From Punctularia strigosozonata HHB-11173 SS5 (lineage: Eukaryota > Basidiomycota > Agaricomycetes > Corticiales > Punctulariaceae): 64,000 nucleotides of DNA. This document shows, piece by piece, positions 22,564 to 35,300 of this stretch; the first letter of the stretch is position 1, and each line of letters begins with the position of its first letter. The notes beneath the pieces were generated by a model. That model was not told the DNA's origin. It was given only the letters and a program-made list of their open reading frames with translations, and made no database searches. The position numbers were made by a program, and so were the translations under genes. The stretch spans positions 256,370-320,369 of the forward strand of contig NW_006767445.1 in the NCBI RefSeq assembly GCF_000264995.1. Reading direction: 5' to 3'.

Positions 22564-23994
22564 ATGCCCGCGATAACGATCGTCGGCGCGGGCGTCTTCG
22601 GCCTCTCCATCGCGCACTCTCTTCCGCTCGCGTACGACATCACCATCGTTGCGCGCGACATGCCTGGAGACCCGGATTCGCTGGAGTGGGCCAGCCCTTG
22701 GTGAACAATTTTTATTACTCGTACGCGCGTCAAAGGATGCTCATGCGGCGGCGACTAGGGCCGGGGCAGGTTACGGTGCAGGCGGAACGAAAGATCCGGT
22801 CGAAAAGGAAATATACAAGGCGAGCTTTAGGTGGTTCTGGGATATATCAGCCAGATTTCCGGAGTCGACGGTCAGGGTGAGTGCATATATGCGGCGTTTG
22901 AAGGCCAGAGCACCGACCACCTCACATAGAGGATACGATCTCAACTCTTCCGGGACAACACCAGCACCGACGATGACCTCTGGTGGAAAGGCTACCTTCC
23001 CGACGTACGTTTCGTGCACCTTAAGTACCGACGCTCCACTCACCACACCCATCACATAGTACCGTATCATGGACCCGTCCGAGCTTCCGCCCGACTCGAA
23101 CGCCAAGATTGCGATCGAACATTCGTCCATCGTCTTGACCCCACCTGCATACATCCAGTGGCTCTACGATCGACTCGTTGCCCGCGGCGTGCGTTTTGTT
23201 CGTGGCACTGTGTCATCCATCGCGGAGGTCCAGAGCGGGACGTTTGGCCCCGAGCCGGACGTGATCGTGAACGCGACCGGCGTTGGCGCGAAGACGCTCG
23301 GCGGCGTGATGGATGGGGATGTCGAGCCCATCCGGTATGTAACCAACATCTTATGACCGTCATGTTAACTTATAACCTCACTTCGTGCTCAGAGGGCAAA
23401 CTATGCTCATTCGCGACAAAACCGGCAAGATCGATACCATGGTTCTCAGAAGTGGTATCGACTACTGCTATGTCATTCCTCGGCTCGATGGCACGGTTGT
23501 TCTAGGCGGGATCAAAGACAACGGCGACACGTAAGAAAGCGCTCTGTGTTCGCATATCCCATCTCTCTGACACGTGTCCTCAATCCTGTGGGCCTACAGG
23601 AGCCCCGAGGTCAAGCCGGAGCAAAAGGCAGACATCGCGAAGCGCTGCCACCAGCTGAACCCGCTCGTTCCCGACGACTGGACACAGATGGAGATCGTGC
23701 GCGATATCGTTGGAATACGTCCCGGGCGAAAGACTGGGCTGCGCGTCGAGTCCGAGCTTATCGATGGTGCCAAGGTAGTGCACGCGTACGGTATGGCTCC
23801 TTCCTCCCTTCATATGAGAGTGCGACGTAATCGGTCGCTTTTGTACAGGCGGCGCAGGCGGAGGGTACGCACTGAGTGCGGGCGTTGGACGGCGGGTCGC
23901 ATTTTTGGTGGACGAATTCATTTATGCGGATCCCAATCCCGTGAAGATCAACGTAACTCGCGACGGTGCTAGAAGCCGATGTATTTGCCAGTAA
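22564..23994 (+). CDS. D-amino-acid oxidase (FAD-dependent)
   Basis: Seven exons: 22564-22700, 22759-22876, 22930-23004, 23060-23334, 23393-23530, 23600-23790 and 23849-23994, giving 359 aa. The N-terminus has the FAD Rossmann motif VGAGVFGLSIAHSL. The substrate and C-terminal signatures of the DAO family are present: GIDYCYVIPR, LGGIKDN, VGIRPGRKTGLRVE with its conserved Arg, and VHAYGGAGGGYALS. The family oxidatively deaminates D-amino acids to 2-oxo acids, ammonia and hydrogen peroxide. The C-terminus (SRCICQ) is not a classical PTS1, so peroxisomal targeting is uncertain. The length is normal and nothing is missing. It follows the P450 on the same strand, so it may belong to the same biosynthetic locus, or it may only serve nitrogen metabolism. 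Confidence 0.92.
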
Positions 23995-24610
23995 ACCATG
24001 ATTTGCGGTGGCGTGAGAACCGTTATCAAGCGCGTGGCATTTGTGGCAATCGCACTTGCTGTGTACTCTGTGGCCTTGCCTTGTTGCACTCGACTCTGTC
24101 GGAACAAGTCTTCCGCGAGATTACAAGAAAACACTGGAGGTGCCGTTACGGGCTCGTTGCTCTCCCTCCATCCATCTTCAGGGGAGGATGGACATAGTAG
24201 ACACAATTGCGGGGCGCTATTCATCCAGATCTTGTGACGAAGGTGGATGGCGATATGCTACTAGGACACGTTTGAAGGAATCCCGGTATTTTTTCCGCCT
24301 TTAATATATTATCTTCCGCTGCTATCCCGTTCATCAGGCCGATGGTGGTCCCAAGTCCAGTGGACGGAGTATGTCGTGCGTTGTCGTGACGGACACATAG
24401 AGTGCCACGGCCATAGACCATGTGTGCCACAGAGGATACGCACCACTCAGGACAAAGACGGCGTATATGAACGATGGTCGACTTTGCGGCAACCCAACTC
24501 CTTATACTCCGCTCCTCGCCTCACCATCGCCTCGCCCGTGACCTGACGTGAGTTGATATTTTTCTATCATTTTCTGCTCTTGTACTGACTCGATATCTTT
24601 CTTGTCAAGG
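23995..24610. other. Intergenic region after the D-amino-acid oxidase
   Basis: About 600 bp between the oxidase stop and the LRR gene. Short ORFs occur in all frames without recognisable domains. It could contain a missed 5' exon of the LRR gene, which lacks the F-box usually seen in this type of protein. Confidence 0.4.
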
Positions 24611-25726
24611 ATGCGACACATTTCTGGAGCGTGGACTCCGTCGCGGCTTGTCGAGAAAGACATGTCATGCTGTCCCGGCCTTGACGGCGATGCCAAACGT
24701 GTTCGCCTAGAGGGGATGGAGGACGTCGCGCGAAAGCTCACCACCTCCTCCAGGGTCATGAACGCGACGTATTTGTACATCGATCTAGACTCGCCGACGG
24801 CCAACGTTCCCGAGTTTCAAATCTCGCTCCCGCACCTGCGGAAATTGTCGATCAAGTACCCCTCTGTCGATCCGGCGAAGCAGATTCTGTCGTTTATGGC
24901 CCTCAGTTCCCTAGAGGTGCTCGAACTTTGTGACCGCTGGAACGTTATCCTTCCGGAGGGACAAGACTCGTCGCCGCTGCTGCACTACCTGGCTCAGCCA
25001 TCAGCCATCACCCCGAATCCTTCGGTAGCATTCTCTTCTCTCAACCACCTCTGCATGCAGGACATGCGCTTCTCTGAAGCTTCATTGTGGACCTTCTTAT
25101 CGCAGTGCACGGGTCTCAAACACCTCTGCTTGAGCGACTGTTCCATGCCTTACGATTATTCCGGAGCATTCTACCCTCCGGCCCGGCTGCCAGCCCTCGC
25201 GACCCTGCGGATTACCTACCGGGATACTTCCCTTGCACAAAACCTACTAGCTTGTATCGACGCCCCCACGCTCCACACCCTCTCGCTTCGCGACCTCAAC
25301 GATATCGCTTTCGTAAATTGCGCTGCCGTTCTCAACGATTCCTCGGACTTGTTCAGATTGGACTACAAGAGATCGTGCCGTTTCCTCCGGTCGTTCCTGG
25401 TCCTCGAACTGTTTAATATGCACGCATTCCCAGCAGCCATCGCAGAATTCCTGGTCCATTGCCCTGCCCTTCAGCACATCGTGCTCACCAATTGTACCCC
25501 TAAGATACAGGAGGGCTTGGTCCTGACCGTGTTTCCCAAGAGGGCTTTAGCGATATACCAGGACCCAGGGCGCTACCCCTCGCACGTTACGGAGCGCGTA
25601 CTGCCCAGTCTCAAAGACGTCGATTGCTTCAGTGCAGGACTCATCGGCCAAAAGACGACGCTGGAAGCGAATTTTTTTTGCCCGACTCAGGGTGTTATTG
25701 CGACTTCCCCAAGAGGAACTGGCTAA
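24611..25726 (+). CDS. LRR-type protein resembling F-box/LRR proteins (N-terminus uncertain)
   Basis: A single long frame from the ATG at 24611 codes for about 371 aa. Segments such as LPHLRKLSIKYPSVD, SLEVLELCDRW, LKHLCLSDCSMP, LATLRITY and LQHIVLTNCTP form leucine-rich repeats of the kind that follow an F-box in basidiomycete proteins. No F-box is visible at the N-terminus, so either a 5' exon is missing from this model or the gene is truncated. A run of eight T at about 25671-25678 precedes an early stop. Open frames continue in the other two phases to 25988 and 25998, so a one-base slip may have shortened the protein. The function is unknown beyond a likely protein-interaction role. Confidence 0.55.
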   Translation: MRHISGAWTPSRLVEKDMSCCPGLDGDAKRVRLEGMEDVARKLTTSSRVMNATYLYIDLDSPTANVPEFQISLPHLRKLSIKYPSVDPAKQILSFMALSSLEVLELCDRWNVILPEGQDSSPLLHYLAQPSAITPNPSVAFSSLNHLCMQDMRFSEASLWTFLSQCTGLKHLCLSDCSMPYDYSGAFYPPARLPALATLRITYRDTSLAQNLLACIDAPTLHTLSLRDLNDIAFVNCAAVLNDSSDLFRLDYKRSCRFLRSFLVLELFNMHAFPAAIAEFLVHCPALQHIVLTNCTPKIQEGLVLTVFPKRALAIYQDPGRYPSHVTERVLPSLKDVDCFSAGLIGQKTTLEANFFCPTQGVIATSPRGTG

Positions 25727-26440
25727 AGGATCCGATCGAGCGACGGTCCTCCGCATTTTCGGAGATGCGTTCTATAGGCGGGTTCTTGTTGAAACCAATC
25801 TTGCACGAATGGTCCCGATATGGAGATATTATGGCGGGGACGAGGAAGCCCACAGGTGTCCTTCCGTTATCCGACTTATCCTGCAACGTCGTTACCTCGG
25901 TGAGACATCTTCCCGATCGCAGCTCCCTGGACGGCTGCCAACCCTCGACGCGGGAACCACACTCTCGTTACCGGACATTTCTGCATGACTCACGATAGCA
26001 TGATATGATTGCTATTCCCTATACACTCTTTCTTCGCATTCTGAAAATTTCCCATTCATGATACTGTGCTGGACCTGGAGACGCATGCAGATCGTATCGT
26101 AAATACACCGTCCGAAGGGCCGAGCTATGACCCCCGCCCGCTGAGCCGGCATCAACAGTCCCGCCGACACCCCTCGTCGTCGTATTCAGACAATAGAACG
26201 CAGATTGACAGGCCTCAGACCTCAACACTCCTTTGAGTTATTTTTTACCTTGGTCAGTAACATTCCGCCTCCGCCTGCGCATCGCCAACTGAGGCGCCGG
26301 TGCCAGTGGCCAACACAACTCCACCCCTACAACGTCATGCAACGCCTGCGACCTATGACGTCAACGCGCCCTCCATAAAACCGCCAACACACACTCTCAA
26401 CTCTCAACACCACCCATCCACCGTTTCACTGACCACGACA
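25727..26440. other. Intergenic region before the second small stress-type gene
   Basis: About 700 bp. The first part may be the decayed 3' end of the LRR gene, and the last part is the promoter of the small gene. A TATA-like CATAAAA near 26376 sits about 60 bp before its ATG. Nothing else was recognised. Confidence 0.4.
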
Positions 26441-26875
26441 ATGAATACCACCACGATGAACACCACCCCCTCCGGCAACACCACCAATGCCATCAACACC
26501 TCCGGTGCCCCCGCCACGACGGGCGCTACCGCCGGCGCCGGGCTCGGCCAGAAGGTCAAGTGAGTGCACTCGCGAGCGACTCTCTTTTCAAGTCAACAGT
26601 GGCTGACGATCTTTGGCGGTGGTGCAGGGGCGCCTTCCAAACCGTCCACGGCGTAGGCGAAAAGATCCGCGGCAACGCGCTCGATGCCGCCGACTCGGCG
26701 ACCGGCGACCGCGACGTGCACGGTGCGTCCTTCAATAACGCATCACAGAGTTCCTTGACTTGACCTCGCACCTGTGACAGGCACGGGTATGCGCAATGCC
26801 GCCGTCGACCAGAAGGGCTCGATGGAGACCAACGTCGGCGTCGCCAACATGCGTGGTGCAGGATCTACGATCTAG
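26441..26875 (+). CDS. Small stress-type protein (paralogue 2)
   Basis: Three exons, 26441-26559, 26628-26722 and 26781-26875, all GT-AG and in phase, give 102 aa. The N-terminus is a Thr/Asn-rich low-complexity stretch. The core reads [19 protein letters not shown] and continues into [13 protein letters not shown]. It is clearly related to the core of the protein at 16479-17083, and the first intron lies at the equivalent codon. The C-terminus ([15 protein letters not shown]) is short. The protein is hydrophilic, without signal peptide or membrane segment. The family resembles CsbD-like or hydrophilin-type stress proteins, but a firm name is not possible. It is convergent with the CK2-alpha gene, with stops 223 bp apart. 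Confidence 0.72.
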
Positions 26876-27098
26876 AGTCTTCGGAGTCCTCGCAATATAC
26901 CATTGCAGCATAGCGTCACACATGACTGGCAAAGACAGAAGATAGAGAAGCCAATGCAACGGCTGTATTAATAGTGTATCATCTAATAAGAATGCAATAT
27001 GAGTCCCTGAACCGTGACACGATTGAGCAGGAAGGGGTCGCTTACACATCAAATCCTCACCAACCCTTGGTAGATCAGTTTCTGCTCGAACACGACAT

Positions 27099-28697
27099 TC
27101 ATGCGGACGACAGTCCGCTTTCTTCCGTCTCCACCAGATCCGGCCTCCGTGTCCGTACCGGGTCTGCTCGCGAAGAAATGCAGTTTTAAGAATCATGCGA
27201 TCAGACCCGAACGAAATGGACTGCTCACCGAAGTAGCGATGCGCCTGTGCCTCCGCGGCGGTCAAGCGGTCCTGGTGGTCATACCGTAACAGCTTGTCGA
27301 GGAAGTCGATCGCCTCATTCGAGATGTACCGCCGGTTGTCCGTAGTGACGAACCGTGTCCACGGCTTGCGGGGATATCTATCGGGCCAACGGCCATCATC
27401 AGTGTTGCTGCACATTGAAAGGAAAGGTGGGCACGCACGTTCCAAGTATATCGTCAAAGTGCGAGTCCAGGGCGATGTCGTATCTGGCGTGGTGAATGCA
27501 TGAGTATACGAGGGCACGAAGACGCGCAAGATGGTCGTTACGTACTTGTCGAGGTAGGCGAAGAGATCATCTGTCCCGAGCACCTTCGCTATTTTGACGA
27601 GTTGGTCATAGTTATCGTGGCCGTGGAAGAACGGCGTCTTCCTGAATATCTGCATCAAGCCCGTATTTGTCAGTGTGGGGGGAGAAGGACGGATGGGGTA
27701 GAGGGGACGTACGATGGAAGCAAAAGTGCAGCCGAGACTCCACATGTCGAGGCTGTAGTCGTAGTACTCGTAGTTGACGAGCAGCTCGGGCCCTTTGAAG
27801 AATCGCGAGGCGACGCGGCAGTTGTAGTTCATGTCGGGGTGGTAGAATTCGGCGAGTCCCCAGTCAATGAGACGGAGCTAATAGGCTCGCGATCGTCAGT
27901 CTCGCAATGATGAGGAAAGTGACGTGGTCCGTGTAGGAGTTGGCAGACGCATATAGACGGGAAAGGTGGGGGGAAGGGTTGGTGAACATACCTTGCGTTT
28001 CTCGTGGTCAATCATGATGTTTTGTGGTTTGATATCCCGATGCATGATGCCCTTAGAATGGCAAAAGTCCAGCGCCTATAAAGGAGGTCATCAAGGCAAG
28101 GACCATGCCGCAGCATCATGACCGTAACACACCTTCAGAATCTCTAATATGTAAAACCGCACGTCGGCGTCCAACAGCCGAGGGTACAACCACTTCGGGT
28201 CCGCGGCGTCCACGTACTCGGTGATGAGGCTCGGTATCTTGCTCACCGGGTCGCGCACGACGTCGAGCAGCTCGACGATGTTCGGCCCGCCGGCGAGGTT
28301 CTGCAGGATCTTGATCTCGCGCTTGATCTTCTTCCGCTTCACGGGCTTGAGCACCTTGATGATGCATTTCTCGTCACCGACGACGTCGATCCCGAGGAAC
28401 ACCTATCGCGAGGGCACATACGCATGTCCCGTTGGTGAGAGAGGAAGACGGAGAGGTGACGATGATTAGACTCACCTCGGAGTACTTCCCGTGCCCGACT
28501 TTCTTGAGGATTTCGTACCGGTCCTGCGTGCCCCACTGCACCTGCGTGCTATCTGCGATAGCGCGTGGTCTCAGCCTCGGACCGACGGGCTGAGCGACGA
28601 GAGACACACCGTACTCGTACCATAACGGGCCCAGCCTGGAATTCACGTCCGCATACACCTTCGACACCGACTTGATCACGCTCGAGCGCCCCGCCAT
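27099..28697 (-). CDS. CKA1: Casein kinase 2 catalytic subunit alpha (canonical copy)
   Basis: The minus-strand exons encode [33 protein letters not shown] and then the glycine loop GHGKYSEV. The basic CK2 cluster [16 protein letters not shown] carries the ATP Lys. The catalytic loop is HRDIKPQN, the DWG motif that replaces DFG is in [12 protein letters not shown], the activation segment is [13 protein letters not shown], and [16 protein letters not shown] follows. The lobe ends with [12 protein letters not shown]-type sequence and a short tail stopping at 27099-27101. An intron splits DKY/DIALD at an AA|GT junction that is easily misplaced. CK2 is a constitutive Ser/Thr kinase with acidic-directed specificity, acting in nucleus and cytosol with a beta subunit. 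All catalytic residues are present. It lies 647 bp downstream of GCN2 on the same strand. Confidence 0.93.
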
Positions 28698-29344
28698 CAA
28701 TCACCCGTGTCCAGAATCCAGATGTAGTGGCTTGCTTGCAAGTGGGTCCGGTTTCGTTTATCGCGCAGATTGAGTGGCGCGGGTCCGAAAACCTTGCCGG
28801 GTTGTTTGTACGACTGAGATACAGATCTGGAGAAGGACGGGGCGAGTGGAGGAGCAAAGAAAGAGCGATAGATCCAGAGGCAAAAGACAAAATCGCCGAC
28901 GGCGCAGGAGAGACGGCCTAGGGCATCAGCATGGTGCTGACTTCCGCTGCCGCATGTCAGACTCGAGGCGTTGTCGCCGCTCCCCATGGGAGCCTCCGCG
29001 GCATCTCCTGAGTGCGCTCTACAAGCGCCCGGGCTTCCATGCGAGACAATGAATACGATAGTGTTAAGGGTGATAGGGTGGCAGATCAGGTTAAACAAGT
29101 CGCCGTCATTTACGAATCTGAGAATAACATTGGGATTGTGAACGAAAAGCCCCTGTTTGTATGCGTACATTCTCGTCGGCGTGAAGGCGACACGGGTATC
29201 GACATGATATGGCTGATATGACTGAAATAAATAGTCTGTGTGTGTAGCAGTAGAATATACTTGTGCCGTTGTAGAACAGTCCCTTGATCGTGAAAACGTG
29301 CCTGCATCTCGTCCGTTCGGTTCGAGTCGTAGCAAATCGTAGCA
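28698..29344. other. Intergenic region between GCN2 and CK2 alpha
   Basis: About 650 bp, holding the GCN2 3' UTR and the CK2-alpha promoter. The long minus-strand frame here has no recognisable content. No classical TATA box was seen near the CK2 start. Confidence 0.45.
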
Positions 29345-32300
29345 TCATCCTAGAGTCAGCAACCCGACTCGCTCGTCTCTGACCGATACCAGCAGCAGAT
29401 ATCGCTGACCGTCCGCCTTGCGGTTCAGCGCCGCCTGGCGAACCTGTTGGGCGTAGCCAGGCTGAGGTATCGGGAAAGCGGCCAGCAAGGATCGCCAGAC
29501 GTCCTCGTCCGTAAGCCAGGCCGCGTTGCGGGTCATGATGTCAAACACGGAGCTCGGCACGTCGACGGCGAGAGTCGTGATGCCGTTCTGTATAGAGGTC
29601 TTGACTTCCGTAGCGACGTCGAAAGCTAAGGACTCTCGTGAGCTCAGGCATACGCGGAGTAAAGAAGCAGACGAACCTCGCTCAGTGAACATATGTTTCG
29701 TCGTCTTGCGCTGCTTCTTGACCTCCATAGGGAGCAGCAGCTGCACGTCCGGCTTGGAGGCGGTAGGCTCCTTGCTGGCGACCCCACTTGCTGGCGCATC
29801 GAAGTTCTTCATCACCCCGGACGTCGTCGCGTCGATGCGCTTCTGTTCCGCGATTTGCTCTTGAAGCCATTCCACGAGTTCGTGCTTCGAGACTATAACG
29901 GAGTAAGTACCATCGTCAAATAAACGTTTGACGGCCAGCTTTGCAAGTGAAGACGCACGGTCATACTCGGTGCCCTTGAGTACACTCTTCACCTTGAACG
30001 CCGGGACGTCTCGCTTATTGGCCATCCGAGCCCGAGGATAAACGATGAACCTGGAATAGATATGAGCCAACATCTCACGCGCAAGAAAGAAACGAAGTGA
30101 TGCTCACAAGATGCCCTCCTCCAAACACTGCGCTACATGATTCTCCGCGTCCGCGACCCCGGACTCGTACATGACGTCGGCGCTAATGTTATGCCTCCAC
30201 AGCAAAGCCGCGACCTCCAGCCTGTCCTGCATATGCCCGGGCGTGAAGCTCACGACGTACACGTCGCACCGGCGCGGGGACCAGAACCCGAAGGAGCGCT
30301 GATCCCTGATCAGGTTCTTCACGGTCGCGTTCTGGTAGATCGCCAGCGCGGCCGTGATCTTCTCGAACGAGATCTCGACCGCGCATGCGTACGTGGCCGG
30401 CGCGTCCGGGTTCGGCGGAGTGAAGGTGGATATGAGGGTGTCGTATCTGAAATATGTATGCCGTATCAGCGGGTGAGTGCGAGGCGATGAACGATGTTTG
30501 AACTGACCGTCCACCGATGGCGAGGACGTCTGTGCGTTTGTTGCGTTTGATGACCTCGAAGCAGACGCCGTTCCTGAAGGTCTTCCTATGGTGATCGCTA
30601 AGCATCAAGGGACGGAAGTATATGTTCACGGGCACGCCGGCTAGCGCAACATAGGATAAAACGGAGCGAATATCCTCGGCCATGGGAGTGATCAGCTTGG
30701 TCAGTGTGGGCGAGATGCGTCCAAGCTTGGCCAATACGGAGTCCACGTCCGTGTCTGGCAAGGCGCGTTAGATCGCATAGTAGAGCAAGCACTCGGAGGT
30801 TGCCGACCTGCTTCGGACATGACCTCTAGTTCATCGGCGGTACTTCGGGGCAAACCCTTTTTCAGAAGCAACGCGCGCTTCTGTGGAGCGGTGGAGCGCA
30901 GCTGCATGAGGATTTCAACCACTGATTCCCTCAGATTGGCGGGTACACGGTTCAGGGTGGCATCGATGACTGATGTATAGATGGTAAATGCGTGAAGGGG
31001 AAGTTCAAGCCTGGAACTCACTCATTGAGTGCGATATGTGGATATCGTAACTCGTGGCAAGACCCGGGAAGCTCTCAAGAGTTTCGTAGACCACCGTGAT
31101 TGCCTCCGCAATGGCGACGGCAGGGCCAAGAACTGTATCCGGTGTGATTATATCGAACACGGCAGCTTTCGAAGTCTTCGGATGGACTGGCAGCGTGCTG
31201 AACCATACAATCATGTTATCAGATAATGTATAGGAACTGTGTGGCGAAGTGAAAACCTACTCCGGCTTGAACACATCGCCGATATGATATCGTTTAATTC
31301 GCTTGTGTCCTGCCCTCGCGGCCAATCGAGCGAAGGGTACGATCATATCATCGGGTAAATATACAGCTTCGCCTTGCTTGTCTAAGAAAACGGCGCGCTT
31401 CGATTCATCTTCGGTGTTCATGCGCGGCAGAAGCAGCGCGGGCTCTCCGTGTATGGCACCGTGGAGTTTGAAGATGTCGATGAGCCGCTCCTCGACCACC
31501 CCGTCCAGCGTCGTCTGCTCAGGCAACTCTACGTCGGAGTCGTACAAGTATCCCCGCGCACGCTTCGCAGGCATGTCGAACAACGCGGCCAGAAGGACCT
31601 GGAGATGAGGCGAGTCCGGGGTGACTGCAGCGGGGTGAGGTCGGTTTTAGAGCGACGTGAAATTTAGACTCCATACCTATTTTCTTCATTGCAGTCTTCA
31701 CTTGCTCATCTCCCAAGAAAGATGGATACAGTGAGCTTTGAGTCAGCTCAACAGCTGACGGCCGGTCAGAAGGCTTATGCTGCAATAGCCACTTGATGAC
31801 TACCGATAGTGTTAGGGTCGTTCACCTTCTGACAGCAACAAAAGACTGACTATCATGTTGTCTGGTCCTCTTGCCATCCCAGGTGTCCGGAAATTCTATC
31901 TCTGGCTTTCTTATGCTCTCGATCACCTTGACACGTTCGGTTTGCGTCGAGAACGGGTGGTTCATCTCGAAAAACACGATCTGCGATAACATGTTAGAAT
32001 CAATGTTCTGGTTCTTCAATCTTGACGCACCCCTAGGCTGTACATATCTACCTTGGTCCAATCTCGACGACCACCTGAAGGGCAGAGCACCTCGGGCGCG
32101 ATGTATAGTCGTGTTCCAACCTCGAGTGTCATCTCGTTCTGCGTAACGGCTGCCTTGGCCGACAAACCCGACGGACCAGCAGCGACCGAACTCATTGTCG
32201 CAAGTCCGAAGTCACCGACTGCCGGAGATATGCTCAGCGACTGCTCTGTGCAGGACTTCACAACTACACACCTTTGCAGTCCCCCTTTGCATCTTAGCGT

Positions 32301-35300
32301 ATAGTGAGCACAGGTACAGCCACCAGTGTGATAAGTTACACACCAATAAAAATGTTGGCACACTTAATGTCACGATGAGCCTGCGAAGATGATGAATATC
32401 GATGTCTATGATGATACGCATCGGGTGACTCACGATTCCATGGCTGTACATGTGCACGAGTGCTTCTACAATTTGGTTGAAAAGCCTCCAGCACTCCTTC
32501 TCGTCGAGCCCTTCTTCGATACGCTGTCGAAGGATTCGCGATGAACGACAAAGTCAAGACAACGAATCACGTCACTGACCTCGCGAAGTGTTTGCCGCTC
32601 GATGAACTCCATATGTATAAACATCATCCGGGGTGGTTCGGGCTGAGGCCGACGATGCGCCAGGGCCCAGGAGTTTCCAGGGCCGTTCGGCGCAAGCAAG
32701 TCATCGTCGATACCAAGGTTGAGCTCGTCCTCGCCTGGCTCATCATCATCTTCCTCGTCCGAAGATCCGTTCGCACTATTCCCGCCTGAGCTTGACCGAG
32801 CGAATAGTATCGTGGGGAATGTGTAGTTGCTCCCGGACGCAGTCCGCGACGTGAGATCGTCGAGGTTGGGCTTCAAGAAGTCGCTCCCGCTGCTGTCGAA
32901 AGTGGAGGGGGTCTGGTTCGAGTTCGACCGGGACGCCTGGACGGAGGTGATCCCGTCCGCCGTGGTGTCGTCGCCGTAGGACTCCTCATCCGAGTTCGGG
33001 TTTGGAAATCGCTCCGGCTCGGGCTCGCCCACCCACGAGTTATAGTAGCGGACGATGTATGGGTGCGTGAGCTGGCTCAAGGCCTCGACCTCCCGGTTGA
33101 TTTTGCCTGTACTCTGTCCGGGCCGGAGCTTGATCTTCTTCACTGCGTAGATCTTGTTATCGACCCTATGCCGGACCTTCACAACAGACCCGAAACCACC
33201 CTTTCCCTGGAGAGAGATCAGGATATGCGCGCACAAAAAGCACTCAAACCTACGATGATTTCGAGCTCCTCGAAGTCGTTCTTGTACCGACTATAACGCT
33301 GCACGGCGGCAGGGAAGTAATCATGCACCGGGGACCCAGAAAACATGGCAGGCTGAGGAGTACGCGGGCCGGCGCCAGCTATTGCCATCGGGGGCGTGGC
33401 CGTTGGAGTCGAGGTCGTTACGACTGGTGATAGGGAGCGCTGGATACCGACTTCAACGAGTTCAGACAGAAGGGTGTCGCACGGAGCTCTGCTGTAGGAG
33501 GGCATTCCAAGCGTTTTCGTAATGAATCGCTGAAGCGGCTGAGAAATGTCCGCTGGGATGATACGAGGTTCAGGCAAGAGCAAAGCAAGGTAAGTCGTCA
33601 ATACGCACAATACTGGAGCGCAACATAGGGTGTCGGGTACTTGGTGACGACCTCTCGACCCATGAGCATCTGCAGAAGCAGGACGCCGGTGTAGTACACG
33701 TCCGTGATCTTCTTATGTTCTAGTGGAGACTCCACGAGTTCTTGGGAGAGCCAGCCTTCGGGAAGCGGCAACTCCTCGGCAGGCAACGGAACACCGTCTG
33801 AGATCGGATTGGAGCGATGCAAGTCCGTGATGCGCACCGGCCACCCGGCTCTGCCGAGTTTGACGATGCGTGTACCGGTCGCACGTTCGTGCTGACCAAG
33901 GAAGACACATTCAAGGCTGACGCCTAACATCATACGAGTAAGCCCGTTTATCATGACGTTCGATCAAAACCATATCCTACCGCGATGCAACAGTTCCGCT
34001 TCGTGGAGTGCGCGTAACCCTTTCAATATCTGCTTGAGGTACATGGTTGCTTTCTCTTCTTTCAGGGTGTCGTTGTCTCCCAGAACGTCCAACAAGCTCA
34101 TATTGGGCCGCTTCTCGCTCAGAACCGCGAGTCTCGAAGCCATAGCAGCATTCGGCATCGTAAGCTTACAGGCATATACGCGTTGCACATGCGGATGCTC
34201 GAACCGGATGAGCCGCTTGATCTCATCGACGAGATTCCGGAGCTTCTTTCGCCCGGGCGACGTGCTGTAGTACGAGGACTCGAAATTGACAATATGCACC
34301 TCGAGCAGGACATTGGCGGTAGCCTCGTCGCAAACCGGTTCGGCGAAATAGGTGGTACCGAGGCCTTCTACTCAGATATTCAGGGCTGGGTCTCCGTGCA
34401 CATTTCGGGGCGCGGAAGCTCTGCGACGTACCTTGGCGTGGATGGAAGAGTCTGACTGAGTTGAACTTCACGCCGTCTACGGCGACGTACTCGTCGAAGA
34501 CCAAGGTAGGGGTGTCGCTCGCCGGTTCTGAAGGCACCGCGGTTGCGTCCGAGAACGCCCTGCTGCGAGCCATGGTACGCTCTTGTTGGGATTGCTGCTT
34601 CTGACGCTCCGCCTTTTCCGCCTCCAGCTCGGCGTTGACCGCTAGCGCATTCATCGCTTTCCGCTCCAGCTCCCGTTCGGCTTCGGCCTGCTCGCGCTCG
34701 CGCTTCGCCTGTCAAGCGTGACTCGTTCAGCATGACTCGATCGCACGTGGGCTGTAGCAGAACTCGCTAGAACATACTCGTTGCTCGTCGGACGCCCTCT
34801 TGTTCATCTGAGTAGCCAGGTCAGGGGCATCGGGCATGGGCGTGGCATTATTTACGATCCAATCTTCTACGAGATTACATATCTGGTGACCGAGAATATG
34901 AAGATCAGGGTACAGGATACAGCATGCTCAGCAACGTACGTCGAAGATGACCGCCTCCGAACCGCGGCTTTTCTGAACGGCGGTATTGATTACGTGGGTG
35001 AGCTTGGTAACTTGGGTAGAGCTAAGGCCCTGGGGCTGTTGTATGGTAAACTGGGGTGATGCATTGTGGGGGTATGTTTTAGGTAGTCTAAGCAGCACAA
35101 ATAGTGAGAAATGAGAGTCACGCCAAGTAGACGATTGTGGAAAGCAGACGCACCGAACGTGGAGTTGGCAATTGACCTTCCGCTGGTGCTTCGGATCGGG
35201 ATGATTGATTCGGATGATAAATTCTTTGACGCTGGTAGCACCCTATCGGCACAAACGTGCGTTAGCATTAATAGCACGTCCTCCCCACGAAGATCCGGCA

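Noticed and set aside
28697-29335. 212-codon minus-strand ORF
   Set aside because: Lies between GCN2 and CK2 alpha, lacks recognisable sequence and overlaps the CK2 start in another frame.
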